64,000 nucleotides of DNA from Pseudomonadota bacterium (GCA_023389055.1 JAEWFA010000006.1:62001-126000); one strand, 5' to 3'; numbered from the stretch's first letter, positions 1 to 8,862 are shown. The notes: generated by a model not told the origin, from the sequence alone. Numbers and translations are program-made.

Positions 1-883
1 GACGCACCGTCGCCTCGTCGCGCAGGGCGGCCTGCGCTGGCGTCGCGCGGCCGTCGTCGTACGACAGCCCGCGGCAGGTGAGGTGTTGCAGGGCAAGTTC
101 GCCGCGGATCTTCGGGTCGTATTCCCAGATCCTTTCGCCGGTCGTCGCATCGAGCGCGATGACGTGCTGGTGCGGCGTACACAGGAACAGGCGCTCGCCG
201 ACTTTCAGCGGCGTGACCTCGAAAGTGGTTTCGGGCGGATCGCCGTTCTGCCCGCGCAGGTCGCCCGTCTCGAAACGCCACGCGACCTCCAGTTGCGAGA
301 CGTTCTGCGGCGTGACCTGCGACAGCGGCGAATATCGACGCCCTGCCTCGGTGCGGCCGTAGGCGTGCCAGTCTTGCTTCGGCACGTCGGAGAGCGTGTG
401 AGAGGCGCCTTTCGCGCCGTCGTGCGCAACGGTGCCGTCGATGCGATGCGGATGCGCGAACCACGACGCGACCCCGACGAACAGGAAGAGCGCGAGCGAA
501 GCGGCGAGTGCCGCGCGCGCCGGCCACCAGCGACGATCGCGCCGCTCGTCGTCGCCCAGCCGGCGCGCGACCCAGGCACTCACCAGCAGCAGGCCGACGA
601 GAAACACGACGTCGCCGCGCGCGGCGAGCGGCCACCAATCGAGGCCGGATTCCCACAACGCCCAGGCGAGGGTGCCGATCACCACCGCGGCATACAGCCA
701 CAGCGCCGCACGACGCCTTCGCCACAGCAGCCACGCGACGACGAGCAGCGCAGCGCCCGCGACCGCGTAGTACCACGAGCCGCCCAGGGACACGAGCCAG
801 GCACCCGCCCCGAGCAGGTACAGGCCCATCAGCGCGACGACGATCGCAATCAGCGTCAGCCAGCCGCCCGGTCTTCCCGCCAT
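1..883 (-). CDS. gcd: Membrane-bound PQQ-dependent glucose/quinate/shikimate dehydrogenase, N-terminal part (cut by window edge)
   Basis: The first 294 codons of a quinoprotein dehydrogenase are visible; the rest lies left of the window. The N-terminus has four to five hydrophobic helices (about residues 8-110), as in Gcd, which anchor the enzyme in the inner membrane next to ubiquinone. Then comes the start of the PQQ beta-propeller, with the family signature DWHAYGRTEAGRRYSPL near residue 165 and IALDATTGERIWEYDP further on. The family oxidises glucose, quinate or shikimate in the periplasm and passes electrons to the quinone pool. The ATG at 883 is preceded by a GAGGA-like site. Substrate cannot be fixed because the catalytic part is missing from view. 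The gene diverges from the large regulator at 1042. Confidence 0.85.
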   Translation of the reverse strand, partial: MAGRPGGWLTLIAIVVALMGLYLLGAGAWLVSLGGSWYYAVAGAALLVVAWLLWRRRRAALWLYAAVVIGTLAWALWESGLDWWPLAARGDVVFLVGLLLVSAWVARRLGDDERRDRRWWPARAALAASLALFLFVGVASWFAHPHRIDGTVAHDGAKGASHTLSDVPKQDWHAYGRTEAGRRYSPLSQVTPQNVSQLEVAWRFETGDLRGQNGDPPETTFEVTPLKVGERLFLCTPHQHVIALDATTGERIWEYDPKIRGELALQHLTCRGLSYDDGRATPAQAALRDEATVR

Positions 884-980
884 TTCCTCGCTCCGGTGAA
901 ATTCGGTTTCGACGAGAGCGGGCCGCAAGTCGCGGTCCTGACCGGGAAAGCCCGGTCTCGTATCGACCCGCTCGGTTTCC

Positions 981-1020
981 TTGACACCCACCGGCATGGG
1001 GGCATAGGTTCGATGCCCCC
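981..1020 (+). promoter_or_regulatory. Putative promoter with overlapping inverted repeat upstream of the BTAD regulator
   Basis: A perfect -35 hexamer TTGACA (981-986) is followed after 17 bases by a weak -10-like ATAGGT. A perfect 8-base inverted repeat, GGGGGCAT (998-1005) and ATGCCCCC (1013-1020), overlaps the -10 and the expected start point. Such a position would suit an operator or a 5' hairpin just before the start codon at 1042. A smaller hairpin (ACCGGG/CCCGGT) lies around 938-953. No binding protein can be named. Confidence 0.4.
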
Positions 1021-1041
1021 TGTCCGATCGGGTTTGCGCCG

Positions 1042-4000
1042 TTGAACGCCCCGGCACCGGTCGCCCGCCTCGCGAAGCTCGCGGTTCCCGAGCCGAGCCG
1101 CGTCGTGCCGCGCCCGCGGCTTTTCGCGCTCATCGACGAGGGGCGCGGACGCGGCAACATCATCTGGGTAGCGGCACCCGCGGGTTCGGGCAAGACGACG
1201 CTGCTCGCGAGCTACCTGCGAGCCCGACGGATCCGGGCGGCCTGGTACCGCGCCGACTCCACCGACGACGACGTCGCGTCGTTCCTCTTGCATCTCGGTC
1301 AGATCGTCGACGACCCCGCCCGACTCCCGGCTTTCAGCGCCGAATACCTGGCCGGAATTCCGTCGTTCGCACGCCACTGGTCGCGGCGATTCTTCGCGCT
1401 GGCGCCGAAACTCCAGGTGCTGGTGCTCGACGACCAACACGAGATCGCTGCCGACTCGCCGGTGCACCTCGCGTTGCGCGAGATGCTCGCCGAGACGCCG
1501 CGCGACGTCACCGTGATCATCGCGAGCCGGCGCGAACCGCCGCCCCCGCTCACGCGCCTGCGCACGCTCGACACCTTCACGATGATCGATCGCGACGCGC
1601 TGCGCCTGACTGAAGAAGAGGCAGTCGCGGTCGGCCGCGAACGGCTGCGTCACGAGGCGCCCGACGAAGCGGCACTTCGCGAAGTGCACCGCCGCACGCA
1701 AGGATGGCTCGCCGGACTCGTGCTGATGCTCGAGAGCCGCGCGGTGCCGCTCGGCAACGCCGACGCCTCGACCGATCCGCTGGTCTTCGACTACTTCGCC
1801 GGCGAACTGTTCGCGCACGTCGATGCACGACAGCAGCGCTTCCTCGTCCTCTCGGCGCTGCTGCCGCAACTGACGCCCGCGGCGGCAGCGTCGCTCACCG
1901 GGATGGAAGACGCCGCCGGGATGCTCGCCGAGCTCGACCGGCGCAACTTCTTCGTGATGCGCCATCGCGCTCCCGGCGGCGCCGGGTCGTACAAGTTTCA
2001 TCCGCTGTTTCGCGAGTTCCTGCTGCACGAGGGATCCCGGCGTCTGTCGAGCGACGAGTTGAGCGCCGCCAAGCGCAAGGCGGCGTCGCTGCTGGCCGCC
2101 GACGGCGACATCGCGGGCAGCATCGCGCTGTTGCGCGACACGGGCGACTGGACGGAAGTCGTTTCGATGGTGCTTCGGCAGGCGCCCGAGCTCGTGCGCC
2201 GCGGCCGCTTCCAGACGCTTGCGGAATGGATAGCGGACATTCCCGCCGCGCATCGCGCGGGCGTGCCCTGGCTCGACTACTTCCTGGGCACATGCCGACT
2301 TCCGTTCGATCCGATGCAGGCCCGCGAACTCCTCGCCCGCGCCTATCGCGGCCTGAGCGACCGGGGAAACGCGACCGGCGCCTACGTCGCCTGGGCCGGC
2401 ATCATCGACACCTTCATCTACGCGTGGGACGATTTCGCGCCGGCCGATCCGTGGATCGAGGAGTTCGACGCGCTGCGCACCCGACATCCCGAGTTTCCTT
2501 CATGCGATACGGAGGTACGTGCGGTGGCGGCGATCTTCGCAATCCTGATGTATCGACGCCCGCAAGACCCCGAGTTGCCCCGATGGGCCGCGCGCGTCGA
2601 GGCGATGCTGTCGCAGGACATCGATCCGACGCTGCGGATGCTCGCGGCAAACCACCTGGTGCTCTACTACCACTGGTGGATCGGACGCGTTGGCGCCGGA
2701 AACGAGGTCATCGCGCGCATGCAGCCCTTCGCCACGACGCAGGCGGTGGGCCCGTTCGTACGAACGGTCTGGGACGGCATCGTCGCGATCGCGGCGTGGA
2801 TGAGCGCGGATCACCAGGGCGCTTCGGCGGCAGTTGCGCGCGGGCTGGCGCTGGCCGACGAAACCGGCACCCACCTGTGGGAGTTCATGCTGCTCGGCCA
2901 GGGCGCTTTCACTTCGCTCAGCAGCAACGACCCGGATGGCGCACGGGCATTCCTGCGACGAATGCAGTCTGTCCTGGGCGGCGAGCGCCGCCTCGAAGGC
3001 GTGCAGTACCACTTCGCCAGCTTCCAGGAGGCCGTCCATCGCGGCGATACCCACGCGATGCGCGAGCACGCGCAGGCGGGCGTGGCCTGCGCGATCGCCA
3101 CCGGTGTCCCCTGGGGCGAGGTCTACACGCGACCGGCGCTGGCGCACTCGCTTTTCACCGACGGCGACGACGCGGGTGCGCGCGCCGAACTGCAGCGCGC
3201 GGTGCTCGTTGCCGAGCGCATCGGATGCAGCAACGCGCTCTACTACGTGCGCGAGCTCGAAGCGCAATTCGCCGAGGCACGCGGCGAGCACGAAGCGCGG
3301 CTCGATGCGGTACGCGCGCTTTTTGCGATCATGCGCGAACGAGGCTTCGTCAACTCGGCCTGGTGGCGCGACTCGTCGATGTCCGGCCTGTGCGCGCTCG
3401 CACTGGAGCACGACGTCGAACGGGATTTCGTGCAGCGGCTGATCCGGTTGCGCGCGCTGGCGCCGCCCGACGGGCCGGCCGCTCGCCTGCAGCAATGGCC
3501 GTGGGACCTTCGCGTTCTCACGCTCGGCCGATGGAGCATCGAGGTCGACGGCGTGCCGCTGCGCTTCTCCGGCAAGGTGCAGAAGCGCCCGCTCGAGCTG
3601 CTCAGGGCGCTCATCGCGCTGGGTGGCCGAGCAGTGCACGAAACGCAGCTCACCGAGGTGCTGTGGCCCGACGCGGAGGGCGACGATGCGCACAACGCCT
3701 TCGTAACGACGCTGCAGCGCCTGCGCAAGCTGCTCGGCAAGCGCGAGGCACTACTGCTGCAGGACAGCCGGCTGAGCCTGGATGCGCGCAAGTGCTGGGT
3801 CGACACCTGGGCCTTCGAGTCGGTCGACCTCGCGCAAGGCGACGCGGACGACCTGCGACGAGCGACGCTGCTCTACCACGGCGCATTCCTCGGGGACGAC
3901 GAGGCGTTCTGGGCCATCGCGCCGCGCGAGCGCCTTCGAGCGCGGTTCGTTCGAGCGGCCGGCGAGCTGGCCGGGCGTCACGAGAGGCAACAGCGTTTCG

Positions 4001-4230
4001 ACGAGGCGATCGCGTGCCTGGAGGGCGCGCTGCAGGTCGACGACACCGTCGAGTCGTTCTATCAGCAACTGATGTCCGTGCACGCGCGGATGGGGCGAGG
4101 CGCCGACGTGCAGCGAACCTATCGACGCTGCCGTGACGTCCTCGCCGCACGCCTTCAGCTGTGCCCGTCAGCATCGACGGAAACGCTCTTCCGCAGGCTC
4201 GCGATCGACGTTCGGGGGCTGCCGACGTAG
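1042..4230 (+). CDS. Large MalT-like/BTAD transcriptional regulator (STAND ATPase)
   Basis: A 1062-residue regulator. Residues about 30-330 form a MalT-like ATPase with Walker A APAGSGKTTLL near residue 45 and a Walker B-like VLVLDDQHE near 132. A long helical repeat (TPR-like) region follows. The C-terminus (about 825-1055) has an OmpR/SARP-type winged helix (LTLGRWSIEVDGVPLRF) and a bacterial transcriptional activator (BTAD) domain. Related proteins are signal-responsive activators whose ATPase and TPR parts sense a ligand; in this subclass the DNA-binding part is of SARP type rather than the LuxR helix-turn-helix of MalT. The start used is TTG at 1042; no better in-frame start precedes the ATPase domain. 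Its 3' end overlaps the convergent gene ending at 4155. Target genes are unknown; the divergent gcd is a candidate. Confidence 0.85.
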   Translation: MNAPAPVARLAKLAVPEPSRVVPRPRLFALIDEGRGRGNIIWVAAPAGSGKTTLLASYLRARRIRAAWYRADSTDDDVASFLLHLGQIVDDPARLPAFSAEYLAGIPSFARHWSRRFFALAPKLQVLVLDDQHEIAADSPVHLALREMLAETPRDVTVIIASRREPPPPLTRLRTLDTFTMIDRDALRLTEEEAVAVGRERLRHEAPDEAALREVHRRTQGWLAGLVLMLESRAVPLGNADASTDPLVFDYFAGELFAHVDARQQRFLVLSALLPQLTPAAAASLTGMEDAAGMLAELDRRNFFVMRHRAPGGAGSYKFHPLFREFLLHEGSRRLSSDELSAAKRKAASLLAADGDIAGSIALLRDTGDWTEVVSMVLRQAPELVRRGRFQTLAEWIADIPAAHRAGVPWLDYFLGTCRLPFDPMQARELLARAYRGLSDRGNATGAYVAWAGIIDTFIYAWDDFAPADPWIEEFDALRTRHPEFPSCDTEVRAVAAIFAILMYRRPQDPELPRWAARVEAMLSQDIDPTLRMLAANHLVLYYHWWIGRVGAGNEVIARMQPFATTQAVGPFVRTVWDGIVAIAAWMSADHQGASAAVARGLALADETGTHLWEFMLLGQGAFTSLSSNDPDGARAFLRRMQSVLGGERRLEGVQYHFASFQEAVHRGDTHAMREHAQAGVACAIATGVPWGEVYTRPALAHSLFTDGDDAGARAELQRAVLVAERIGCSNALYYVRELEAQFAEARGEHEARLDAVRALFAIMRERGFVNSAWWRDSSMSGLCALALEHDVERDFVQRLIRLRALAPPDGPAARLQQWPWDLRVLTLGRWSIEVDGVPLRFSGKVQKRPLELLRALIALGGRAVHETQLTEVLWPDAEGDDAHNAFVTTLQRLRKLLGKREALLLQDSRLSLDARKCWVDTWAFESVDLAQGDADDLRRATLLYHGAFLGDDEAFWAIAPRERLRARFVRAAGELAGRHERQQRFDEAIACLEGALQVDDTVESFYQQLMSVHARMGRGADVQRTYRRCRDVLAARLQLCPSASTETLFRRLAIDVRGLPT

Positions 4231-4769
4231 GCGGTCAGCGCCGCTGCACCGACGACCGCAGCGCTCGCACCGGCCCAGAACGGCGCCCACGACTGCGGGC
4301 GAAACACGCCCAGCGCCACGAGCAGCACGAAGATCGTCGCCTCGAGGAAGCGGCCGAACGCCGCGCCGGAGTCGTGCCGCGCTCGGTCGAGCTCGTGCAC
4401 GAAGCGCCCTCTTTCGCGTGCGTCGGCCACGAGACGCGCAAGGCGCACGCCGTGCCGACGCTTCAGCGCGGCGCCGCGAACGCTTTCGATCGCGAACAGC
4501 AACACCATGCCGGCGAGCCATGGCACGTCGACGAAACGCCAGCCGCCGTAATGCGCGAAGACCAGCCAGGCGCCGGAGACCAGCAGCAGCACGACGCCCG
4601 GCGCGAGCACACGCTGCTCGATTCGCGCGCCGAGCCGCAGCGCTTCGTCCAGCTGCTCCAGCGTGAGCACGCGGCGGGCGCGCTCGGCCGCATACACGCT
4701 GCCGGCGATGCCGGCGCCGAGCAGGAGCGCGCCCGCGACGTGAGCAGCGACCAGTGCTGCGTGCGTCAT
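4155..4769 (-). CDS. DUF2269-type integral membrane protein
   Basis: A 204-residue protein with about four hydrophobic segments (AALVAAHVAGALLLGAGIAG at the start, VLAPGVVLLLVSGAWLVFA, WLAGMVLLFAIESV, ATIFVLLVALGVF). The layout matches the DUF2269 family of predicted inner-membrane proteins, whose function is unknown. The ATG at 4769 overlaps the stop of the upstream gene (ATGA at 4766-4769), so the two are probably translationally coupled. Its last 76 bases overlap the 3' end of the convergent regulator gene. Confidence 0.7.
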   Translation of the reverse strand: MTHAALVAAHVAGALLLGAGIAGSVYAAERARRVLTLEQLDEALRLGARIEQRVLAPGVVLLLVSGAWLVFAHYGGWRFVDVPWLAGMVLLFAIESVRGAALKRRHGVRLARLVADARERGRFVHELDRARHDSGAAFGRFLEATIFVLLVALGVFRPQSWAPFWAGASAAVVGAAALTAYVGSPRTSIASLRKSVSVDADGHS

Positions 4770-5074
4770 TGCGGCACCTCGGCGTGGTGCGGGCCGGAAC
4801 CGGTGGCGAGCTTCGACGGCGCCGCCGGGCTCCACAAGGCGGCGTGGAACGGCGCATCGAGCGGGTCGACGGCGAGGCGAGCGGTCGGCGTGCGCACCCC
4901 CGGCGCGCGTGCAGCGAGCAGGCGCTCGAACGCGGCGATCGGCGCCTCGGGTGCGGCGATCGACTGCGTCGACGCCTGTACGCCATGCGGGCCGACAGCG
5001 AGCGGTTCGGCCTGTGCCGGGACGAAGGCGGCGGCGGCCAGCGAGACCAGGGTCGTGGAAAGGGAGAGTTTCAT
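4766..5074 (-). CDS. Small secreted protein of unknown function
   Basis: A 102-residue product with a typical Sec signal peptide (MKLSLSTTLVSLAAAAF, cleavage likely after VPAQA). The mature part is short, rich in Ala and Pro, and ends in GPHHAEVPQ. A purine-rich ribosome site (GAGGAAGCACG) precedes the ATG. It is the first gene of a two-gene unit with the DUF2269-like membrane protein. No family was recognised. Confidence 0.6.
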   Translation of the reverse strand: MKLSLSTTLVSLAAAAFVPAQAEPLAVGPHGVQASTQSIAAPEAPIAAFERLLAARAPGVRTPTARLAVDPLDAPFHAALWSPAAPSKLATGSGPHHAEVPQ

Positions 5075-5724
5075 CGTGCTTCCTCGTTCAAACGGTTTGC
5101 GGGGTGGCTTTCGGCGGTGCGAGCCGCGCCACGGAGCGAACGATGCGGACGGGGAGCTAACGGATCGGTAACGGATTAGGTGGAGTCAAGCTGGCCCCCC
5201 GTGCCTACGCGGGGCTGCCGTTACGTGCGCGGGAATGCACGCTTTCCGCGTGTTCCGCGTCCGGTGCCGGATGGCGCGCGCGGTTTCGTTCGAATCTCGC
5301 GCGATTCGCCGACCGTTATCAGGCCGCCAGTGCGATCTGCGCGGAATCCACGCATTTCGACTTGCGTCGATCGATGGCCGGGGGGCGCTGCGGCGGTTGG
5401 GGGCGCTAAGACGACTTGCCCACCGGCGGCGTTTGCGTGGCTTGCGCCACGCCGCCGGTGGACACGTCTGCGACAGGTCTTCGATTGCCCAGGCCGTGGT
5501 GCAAGTGGCCAGCCCCCCTGGCACCCGTGGCCATGCGGCCGCGACGTTTTGCTGTGAAACGCAGCGTTTCCTGCCGGACGATCATTTCCCTCTGTTGGAA
5601 TGCTGCGTTTCGCAGCATTTCTGGCTGTGACCGACACCGCCGCCACCCGCTGTGGCACGATGACCGGCGCTCGGCGGTTCGTCCGTTGCGGACGCACCGC
5701 CGCGCGCATCACACGGAGACCTCG
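5075..5724. other. 650-base gene-poor interval with several inverted repeats
   Basis: No reading frame here looks like protein on either strand. It contains an imperfect hairpin with 12-base perfect arms (CCACCGGCGGCG, 5420-5431; reverse complement 5450-5461) and two further dyads at 5556-5619, listed separately. It would hold the promoters of the leftward gene at 5074 and the rightward gene at 5725. Confidence 0.5.
5556..5619. promoter_or_regulatory. Two related dyads upstream of the DUF1330 gene
   Basis: Dyad 1 is GAAACGC-A-GCGTTTC (5556-5570). Dyad 2 is AATGCTGCG-TTT-CGCAGCATT (5599-5619). Dyad 2 contains GCTGCGTTTC, the reverse complement of GAAACGCAGC from dyad 1, so both may bind the same protein. 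A TGGCAC motif at 5653-5658 resembles a sigma-54 -24 element, but the matching -12 element is poor. The likely target is the gene starting at 5725. Confidence 0.4.
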
Positions 5725-6015
5725 ATGTCCGCCTACCTCATCGGCCATGTGAACGTGCGCGACGCGGAGCACTGGGCGCAGTACCGCAGCAGCGTTCCGG
5801 GCACGCTCACGCGCTGGGGAGGCGAGCTCGTGTTTCGCGGTCGCCTGGCGCAGACGCTGAGCGGCCCGCAACCGTATGCGGAGACCGTCGTGCTGCGTTT
5901 TCCGGACCTCGCCTCGATCGATGAATGGCATCGCTCGGACGAGTATCAGGCACTGATCCCGATCCGGCAGGTTGCCGCCGACGTGCTGCTCTCGAGTTAC
6001 CAGAGCGACGATTGA
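5725..6015 (+). CDS. DUF1330 family protein
   Basis: A 96-residue protein beginning MSAYLIGHVNVRDAEHWAQY, with the pattern of the DUF1330 dimeric alpha/beta-barrel family (Y...VP.TL..WGGE...RG, FPD.AS...WH.SDEYQAL.PIR). These small proteins resemble antibiotic-biosynthesis monooxygenases in fold, but most have no known activity. The start is the ATG at 5725 after a GGAG motif. It is a single gene with palindromic DNA upstream. Confidence 0.75.
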   Translation: MSAYLIGHVNVRDAEHWAQYRSSVPGTLTRWGGELVFRGRLAQTLSGPQPYAETVVLRFPDLASIDEWHRSDEYQALIPIRQVAADVLLSSYQSDD

Positions 6016-6118
6016 CGCTCGCTCGACATCGGGATCGCGGCGTCGCCGCCCGAGCATTGCCGCCCGAAATTCGCCGCATCCGCGCGGGCGCCGCGGCCTC
6101 GATCCGGACGTTGTCGCG

Positions 6119-6610
6119 TCACCCGAGCTCGAACACCCGCAACTCCACGCGATCGGGCCGGCGAGCCCCGGTGCCGACGAAGAGGCGCTCCATCATCCAC
6201 GCGAGCGCGGGCGAGGCCGTCTCGAAACGCGGCAGGCAGCGGAAGTAGATGCGGGTCGGATCGACCGGCTCGCCGCGCGCAAGCCGCGCAATGTCTTGCG
6301 CTGATCCGCTGCGCAGCGCGAAGTTCTCGACGTAGATTCGATCACCGGCGTCGGTCTCGATCACGTAGCGTGCTTCCAGGCGCGCTGCGCGATCGCCGAC
6401 GATCAGCTGGAAATCCGCGCCTCCCGGCAGTACTCGGCCGTTCCACGCGCCGCTGGCGTGCTCGCACTGCACGCGCCCTCCGCTGATCGGGATCACGCGG
6501 CGATGCCCATACCCGAAGGACGAAGCCGACGCGCCGACCTCGACCGGCGCGCCGACTTCGACGTCCAGCCGCAGGCACGGATGCAGATCGGGGGCCGGCA
6601 ACTCATTCAT
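6119..6610 (-). CDS. DUF3237 family protein
   Basis: A 163-residue protein matching the DUF3237 family: LRLDVEVGAPVEVG at the start, RVIPISGGRV, then WNGRVLPGGADFQ and a closing region with TRIYFRCLPRFET and ALAWMMERLFVG. Family members are small beta-barrel proteins of unproven function. The start is the ATG at 6610, six bases after AGGAG. Its 5' end lies 23 bases after the crotonase stop, so it is probably the last gene of the leftward GNAT-crotonase-DUF3237 operon. Confidence 0.75.
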   Translation of the reverse strand: MNELPAPDLHPCLRLDVEVGAPVEVGASASSFGYGHRRVIPISGGRVQCEHASGAWNGRVLPGGADFQLIVGDRAARLEARYVIETDAGDRIYVENFALRSGSAQDIARLARGEPVDPTRIYFRCLPRFETASPALAWMMERLFVGTGARRPDRVELRVFELG

Positions 6611-6633
6611 CGTTGTCTCCTGCGGACACAAGC

Positions 6634-7413
6634 TCAGATGGATTCGAAATCGCCGCCGCGCCCGCGGCCGGCCGCGAAGCGGGCGGCACCGGCCGATGCC
6701 TCGTCGCGGATCACGGGCGCGCCGCCGCGCCCCTCGGCTTTCAAGGCGTCAGCGGTGTCCATTCCCCATTGCCGATGCACCGACAATCGGTCGGCGCGCA
6801 GGCAGCGTTGGGGGAACCGCGCGATATCGTGCGCGAGCCGCTCGGCCGCTTCGCGCGCGCTGCCTCGGGCGACGACGCGGTCGACCAGGCCGAAAGACAG
6901 CGCTTCGTCGGCCGCCACCGGCCGCCCGGTAAGGATCATGTCCAGAGCGCGGCCGTGCCCGATCAGGCGAGGCAGGCGCACCGTACCCCCGTCGACGAGC
7001 GGTACGCCCCAACGACGGCAGTAGACGCCGAAGACCGCATCGGTGCTCGCCACGCGCAGGTCGCACCACAGCGCGAGCTCCAGCCCGCCGGCCACGGCGT
7101 GCCCTTCGACCGCAGCGATGACCGGCTTGCCGAGCAGCATCCGGGTAGGGCCCAGTGCGCCATCGCCTTCGGGCTCGTAATGCATTCCGGCGGCAACCTG
7201 CTTCAGGTCGGCGCCGGCGCAGAAGTCCGGACCGCTGCCGGTGAGCACCGCGACGCTCGCGTCGTCGTCGGCGTCGAAGGCGCAGAACGCGTCGTGCAGC
7301 GCGCGCGCCGTCTCCTCGTCGATCGCGTTGCGTTTGCGCGGGCGATCGATCGTCACGGTGACGACGGCGCCGTTGCGCTCGACGATCACCGACGTGCCGG
7401 CGGTTGCATTCAT
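6634..7413 (-). CDS. Enoyl-CoA hydratase/isomerase (crotonase) family protein
   Basis: A 259-residue crotonase. It has the oxyanion-hole motifs GSGPDFCAGADLKQ (about residue 57) and AVEGHAVAGGLELALWCDLR (about residue 98), and the downstream GVPLVDGGTVRLPRLIG region. The family hydrates or isomerises acyl-CoA thioesters. The two acidic residues of a classical hydratase are replaced (VDGGTVRLP where mitochondrial hydratase has an E-containing GGTQRLP-like segment), so a different crotonase reaction is possible. The ATG at 7413 follows GGAAGGA and overlaps the stop of the GNAT gene (ATGA). Confidence 0.85.
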   Translation of the reverse strand: MNATAGTSVIVERNGAVVTVTIDRPRKRNAIDEETARALHDAFCAFDADDDASVAVLTGSGPDFCAGADLKQVAAGMHYEPEGDGALGPTRMLLGKPVIAAVEGHAVAGGLELALWCDLRVASTDAVFGVYCRRWGVPLVDGGTVRLPRLIGHGRALDMILTGRPVAADEALSFGLVDRVVARGSAREAAERLAHDIARFPQRCLRADRLSVHRQWGMDTADALKAEGRGGAPVIRDEASAGAARFAAGRGRGGDFESI

Positions 7414-8240
7414 CGTTCCTTCCCGTCGGGCGTGACGATCGGATTCGGGTTCGGCCCGGCTCCCGGGGCCGTCGTCGTGCCCGAGTGGCTGCGGCTGCGA
7501 ACGGGAGCGCCCGTGCCGCTCATCGAGCCGCCGCTGACCGGAGCCGTCGTGGCGTCGCGCTGCGCGCCTCCGGCTCGGCTCGATTTCGATGTGTGATGTT
7601 CGGTGCTCTTCTCCCGTTCGCCCTTCATGGTGCCTCCGAGGTGGTTCGACAACGGAACGGCAATGAATGTGCCCGACCCGGGTGTTGCGTGCCCCCGCCG
7701 CGGGGGCGACAACTCCTTGCGCACCCGAAGGACCTCCACTTCCCCTGCGATACGCTCGGCGCTGAATCGCAGGTCGCGTGCCAGTGCCAGCATCGACGCG
7801 TTCGAACACAGGACGTCGCCCTGCATCGACTCGTAGCCGTCGCGCCGCGCACGGCGCAGGAGTCGCGAGACGAGTGCCGTGGCGAGCCCGATCCGCCGCC
7901 AGTCCTCGGCGACGGTGACGGCAAACTCGCACGAACGCGCATCGGCGCGCTGGTACTGGGCGGCACCGACGATGTCGATCCCGTGAGCGACGGGAATCGT
8001 CGCCACCAGCACAAAGTCGACGCCGGGACGCGGGCGCACGCCGCGTTCGACCTCATCCGGTTCGAGTTGCTTCCTGTACTGCATGAAGCGCGCATAGCGA
8101 GACTCGGCCGACAGGCGCTCGAAGGCTTCGACGATCTCGCCCGCATCGCCCTCCTCGATCTCGCGCACCGTCACTTCGCGGCCGTCTCTCAGACGCACCT
8201 GGCGCGGGCGGTAACGAGATCGTGAGCGCTGGGCAGCCAA
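7410..8240 (-). CDS. GNAT acetyltransferase with a disordered C-terminal tail
   Basis: Residues 1 to about 180 form a GNAT domain: REIEEGDAGEIVEAFERLS at the start and the acetyl-CoA loop EDWRRIGLATALVSRLLRRA near residue 115. Residues 205-276 are a polar, low-complexity tail rich in Ser, Thr, Gly and Pro, unlike the rest. An in-frame ATG at 7628, preceded at good spacing by GGAGG, could start that tail as a separate 72-residue protein. The predicted start of the full protein is TTG at 8240; no ATG or GTG precedes the domain. It heads the operon with the crotonase. Confidence 0.75.
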   Translation of the reverse strand: MAAQRSRSRYRPRQVRLRDGREVTVREIEEGDAGEIVEAFERLSAESRYARFMQYRKQLEPDEVERGVRPRPGVDFVLVATIPVAHGIDIVGAAQYQRADARSCEFAVTVAEDWRRIGLATALVSRLLRRARRDGYESMQGDVLCSNASMLALARDLRFSAERIAGEVEVLRVRKELSPPRRGHATPGSGTFIAVPLSNHLGGTMKGEREKSTEHHTSKSSRAGGAQRDATTAPVSGGSMSGTGAPVRSRSHSGTTTAPGAGPNPNPIVTPDGKER

Positions 8241-8348
8241 GAGTGTGCATCCTCCGCAGGTCGCCCTGCATTCTGGCGGAAATCGAGCGACGGCGGATGC
8301 CGTAGCGGCACGTTCGAAGCCGCGGCATCGCTCGCCGCCCCGCGCGAA

Positions 8349-8828
8349 TCAGGAATCGCTCGCAGCCCGCAAGACTCCTCGCAGTCGCCCGAGCAGTTCA
8401 TCGAGCGCCTTCAGGTCATCACGACCGAAACCCCGGAGCACTTCCGCGAGCCGTTCGTTGTGCGCGGGAATCGTCCGGGCCGCCAGACGCCTGCCGCGCG
8501 CGGTCAGGCGAACCCGCTGCACGCGCGCATCGTCGGCATCGCGCCTGCGCTCGACGAGTCCGCCAGCCTCCAGTCTTCCGATCACGTCGGTGATGCTCCC
8601 CTTCGTCACCATCAGGCGCCGCGAGAGCTCGCTCATCGTCGGCTCCTCGGGCGGACGAGCGAGCTGCGCGATGACGTCGAAGCGTGCCAGCGTCGTCTCG
8701 AAGCCGGTGCGCAGGCGTTCGCGCAACTCGTTCTCGATCAGGTTCGCGCACGTGAGCATACGCAGCCAGACGCGTGCCTCGAGGTTCTTCTGGCGGCTTC
8801 CCGCAGCCCCTTTCGCAAGATCGTCCAT
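8349..8828 (-). CDS. MarR family transcriptional regulator
   Basis: A 159-residue winged-helix protein with the MarR layout: ETTLARFDVIAQLARPPE, recognition helix region TMSELSRRLMVTKGSITDVIGRLE and wing GLVERRRDADDARVQRVRLT. MarR dimers usually repress neighbours and release DNA when they bind small aromatic ligands. The gene diverges from a flavin oxidoreductase, and a near-perfect palindrome (8847-8862) lies between them, so it probably represses both itself and that gene. The start is the ATG at 8828. Confidence 0.85.
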   Translation of the reverse strand: MDDLAKGAAGSRQKNLEARVWLRMLTCANLIENELRERLRTGFETTLARFDVIAQLARPPEEPTMSELSRRLMVTKGSITDVIGRLEAGGLVERRRDADDARVQRVRLTARGRRLAARTIPAHNERLAEVLRGFGRDDLKALDELLGRLRGVLRAASDS

Positions 8829-8846
8829 CGCATCGGTTCCGCGTAT

Positions 8847-8862
8847 AGTTGAAGCTTGAACT
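8847..8862. promoter_or_regulatory. Probable MarR operator palindrome
   Basis: AGTTGAAGCTTGAACT is a 16-base dyad with mismatches only at the fifth pair of positions. It sits in the 60 bases between the MarR gene and the divergent oxidoreductase, where MarR proteins usually bind. Its presence over the TTG at 8856 is one reason to prefer the downstream GTG as start of the oxidoreductase. Confidence 0.6.

Noticed and set aside
83..1045. Long open frame on the plus strand at the left edge
   Set aside because: Arg/Pro-rich translation with no family features; it is the shadow of the gcd gene on the opposite strand, whose frame gives a clear quinoprotein.
856..3693. Long minus-strand frames opposite the BTAD regulator (856-2487, 2500-3693)
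   Set aside because: High-G+C shadow frames; the plus-strand frame has Walker motifs and SARP/BTAD domains over its whole length.
5653..5668. Sigma-54 promoter upstream of the DUF1330 gene
   Set aside because: TGGCAC fits the -24 element, but the -12 region reads CCGG instead of TTGC, so the match is too weak.
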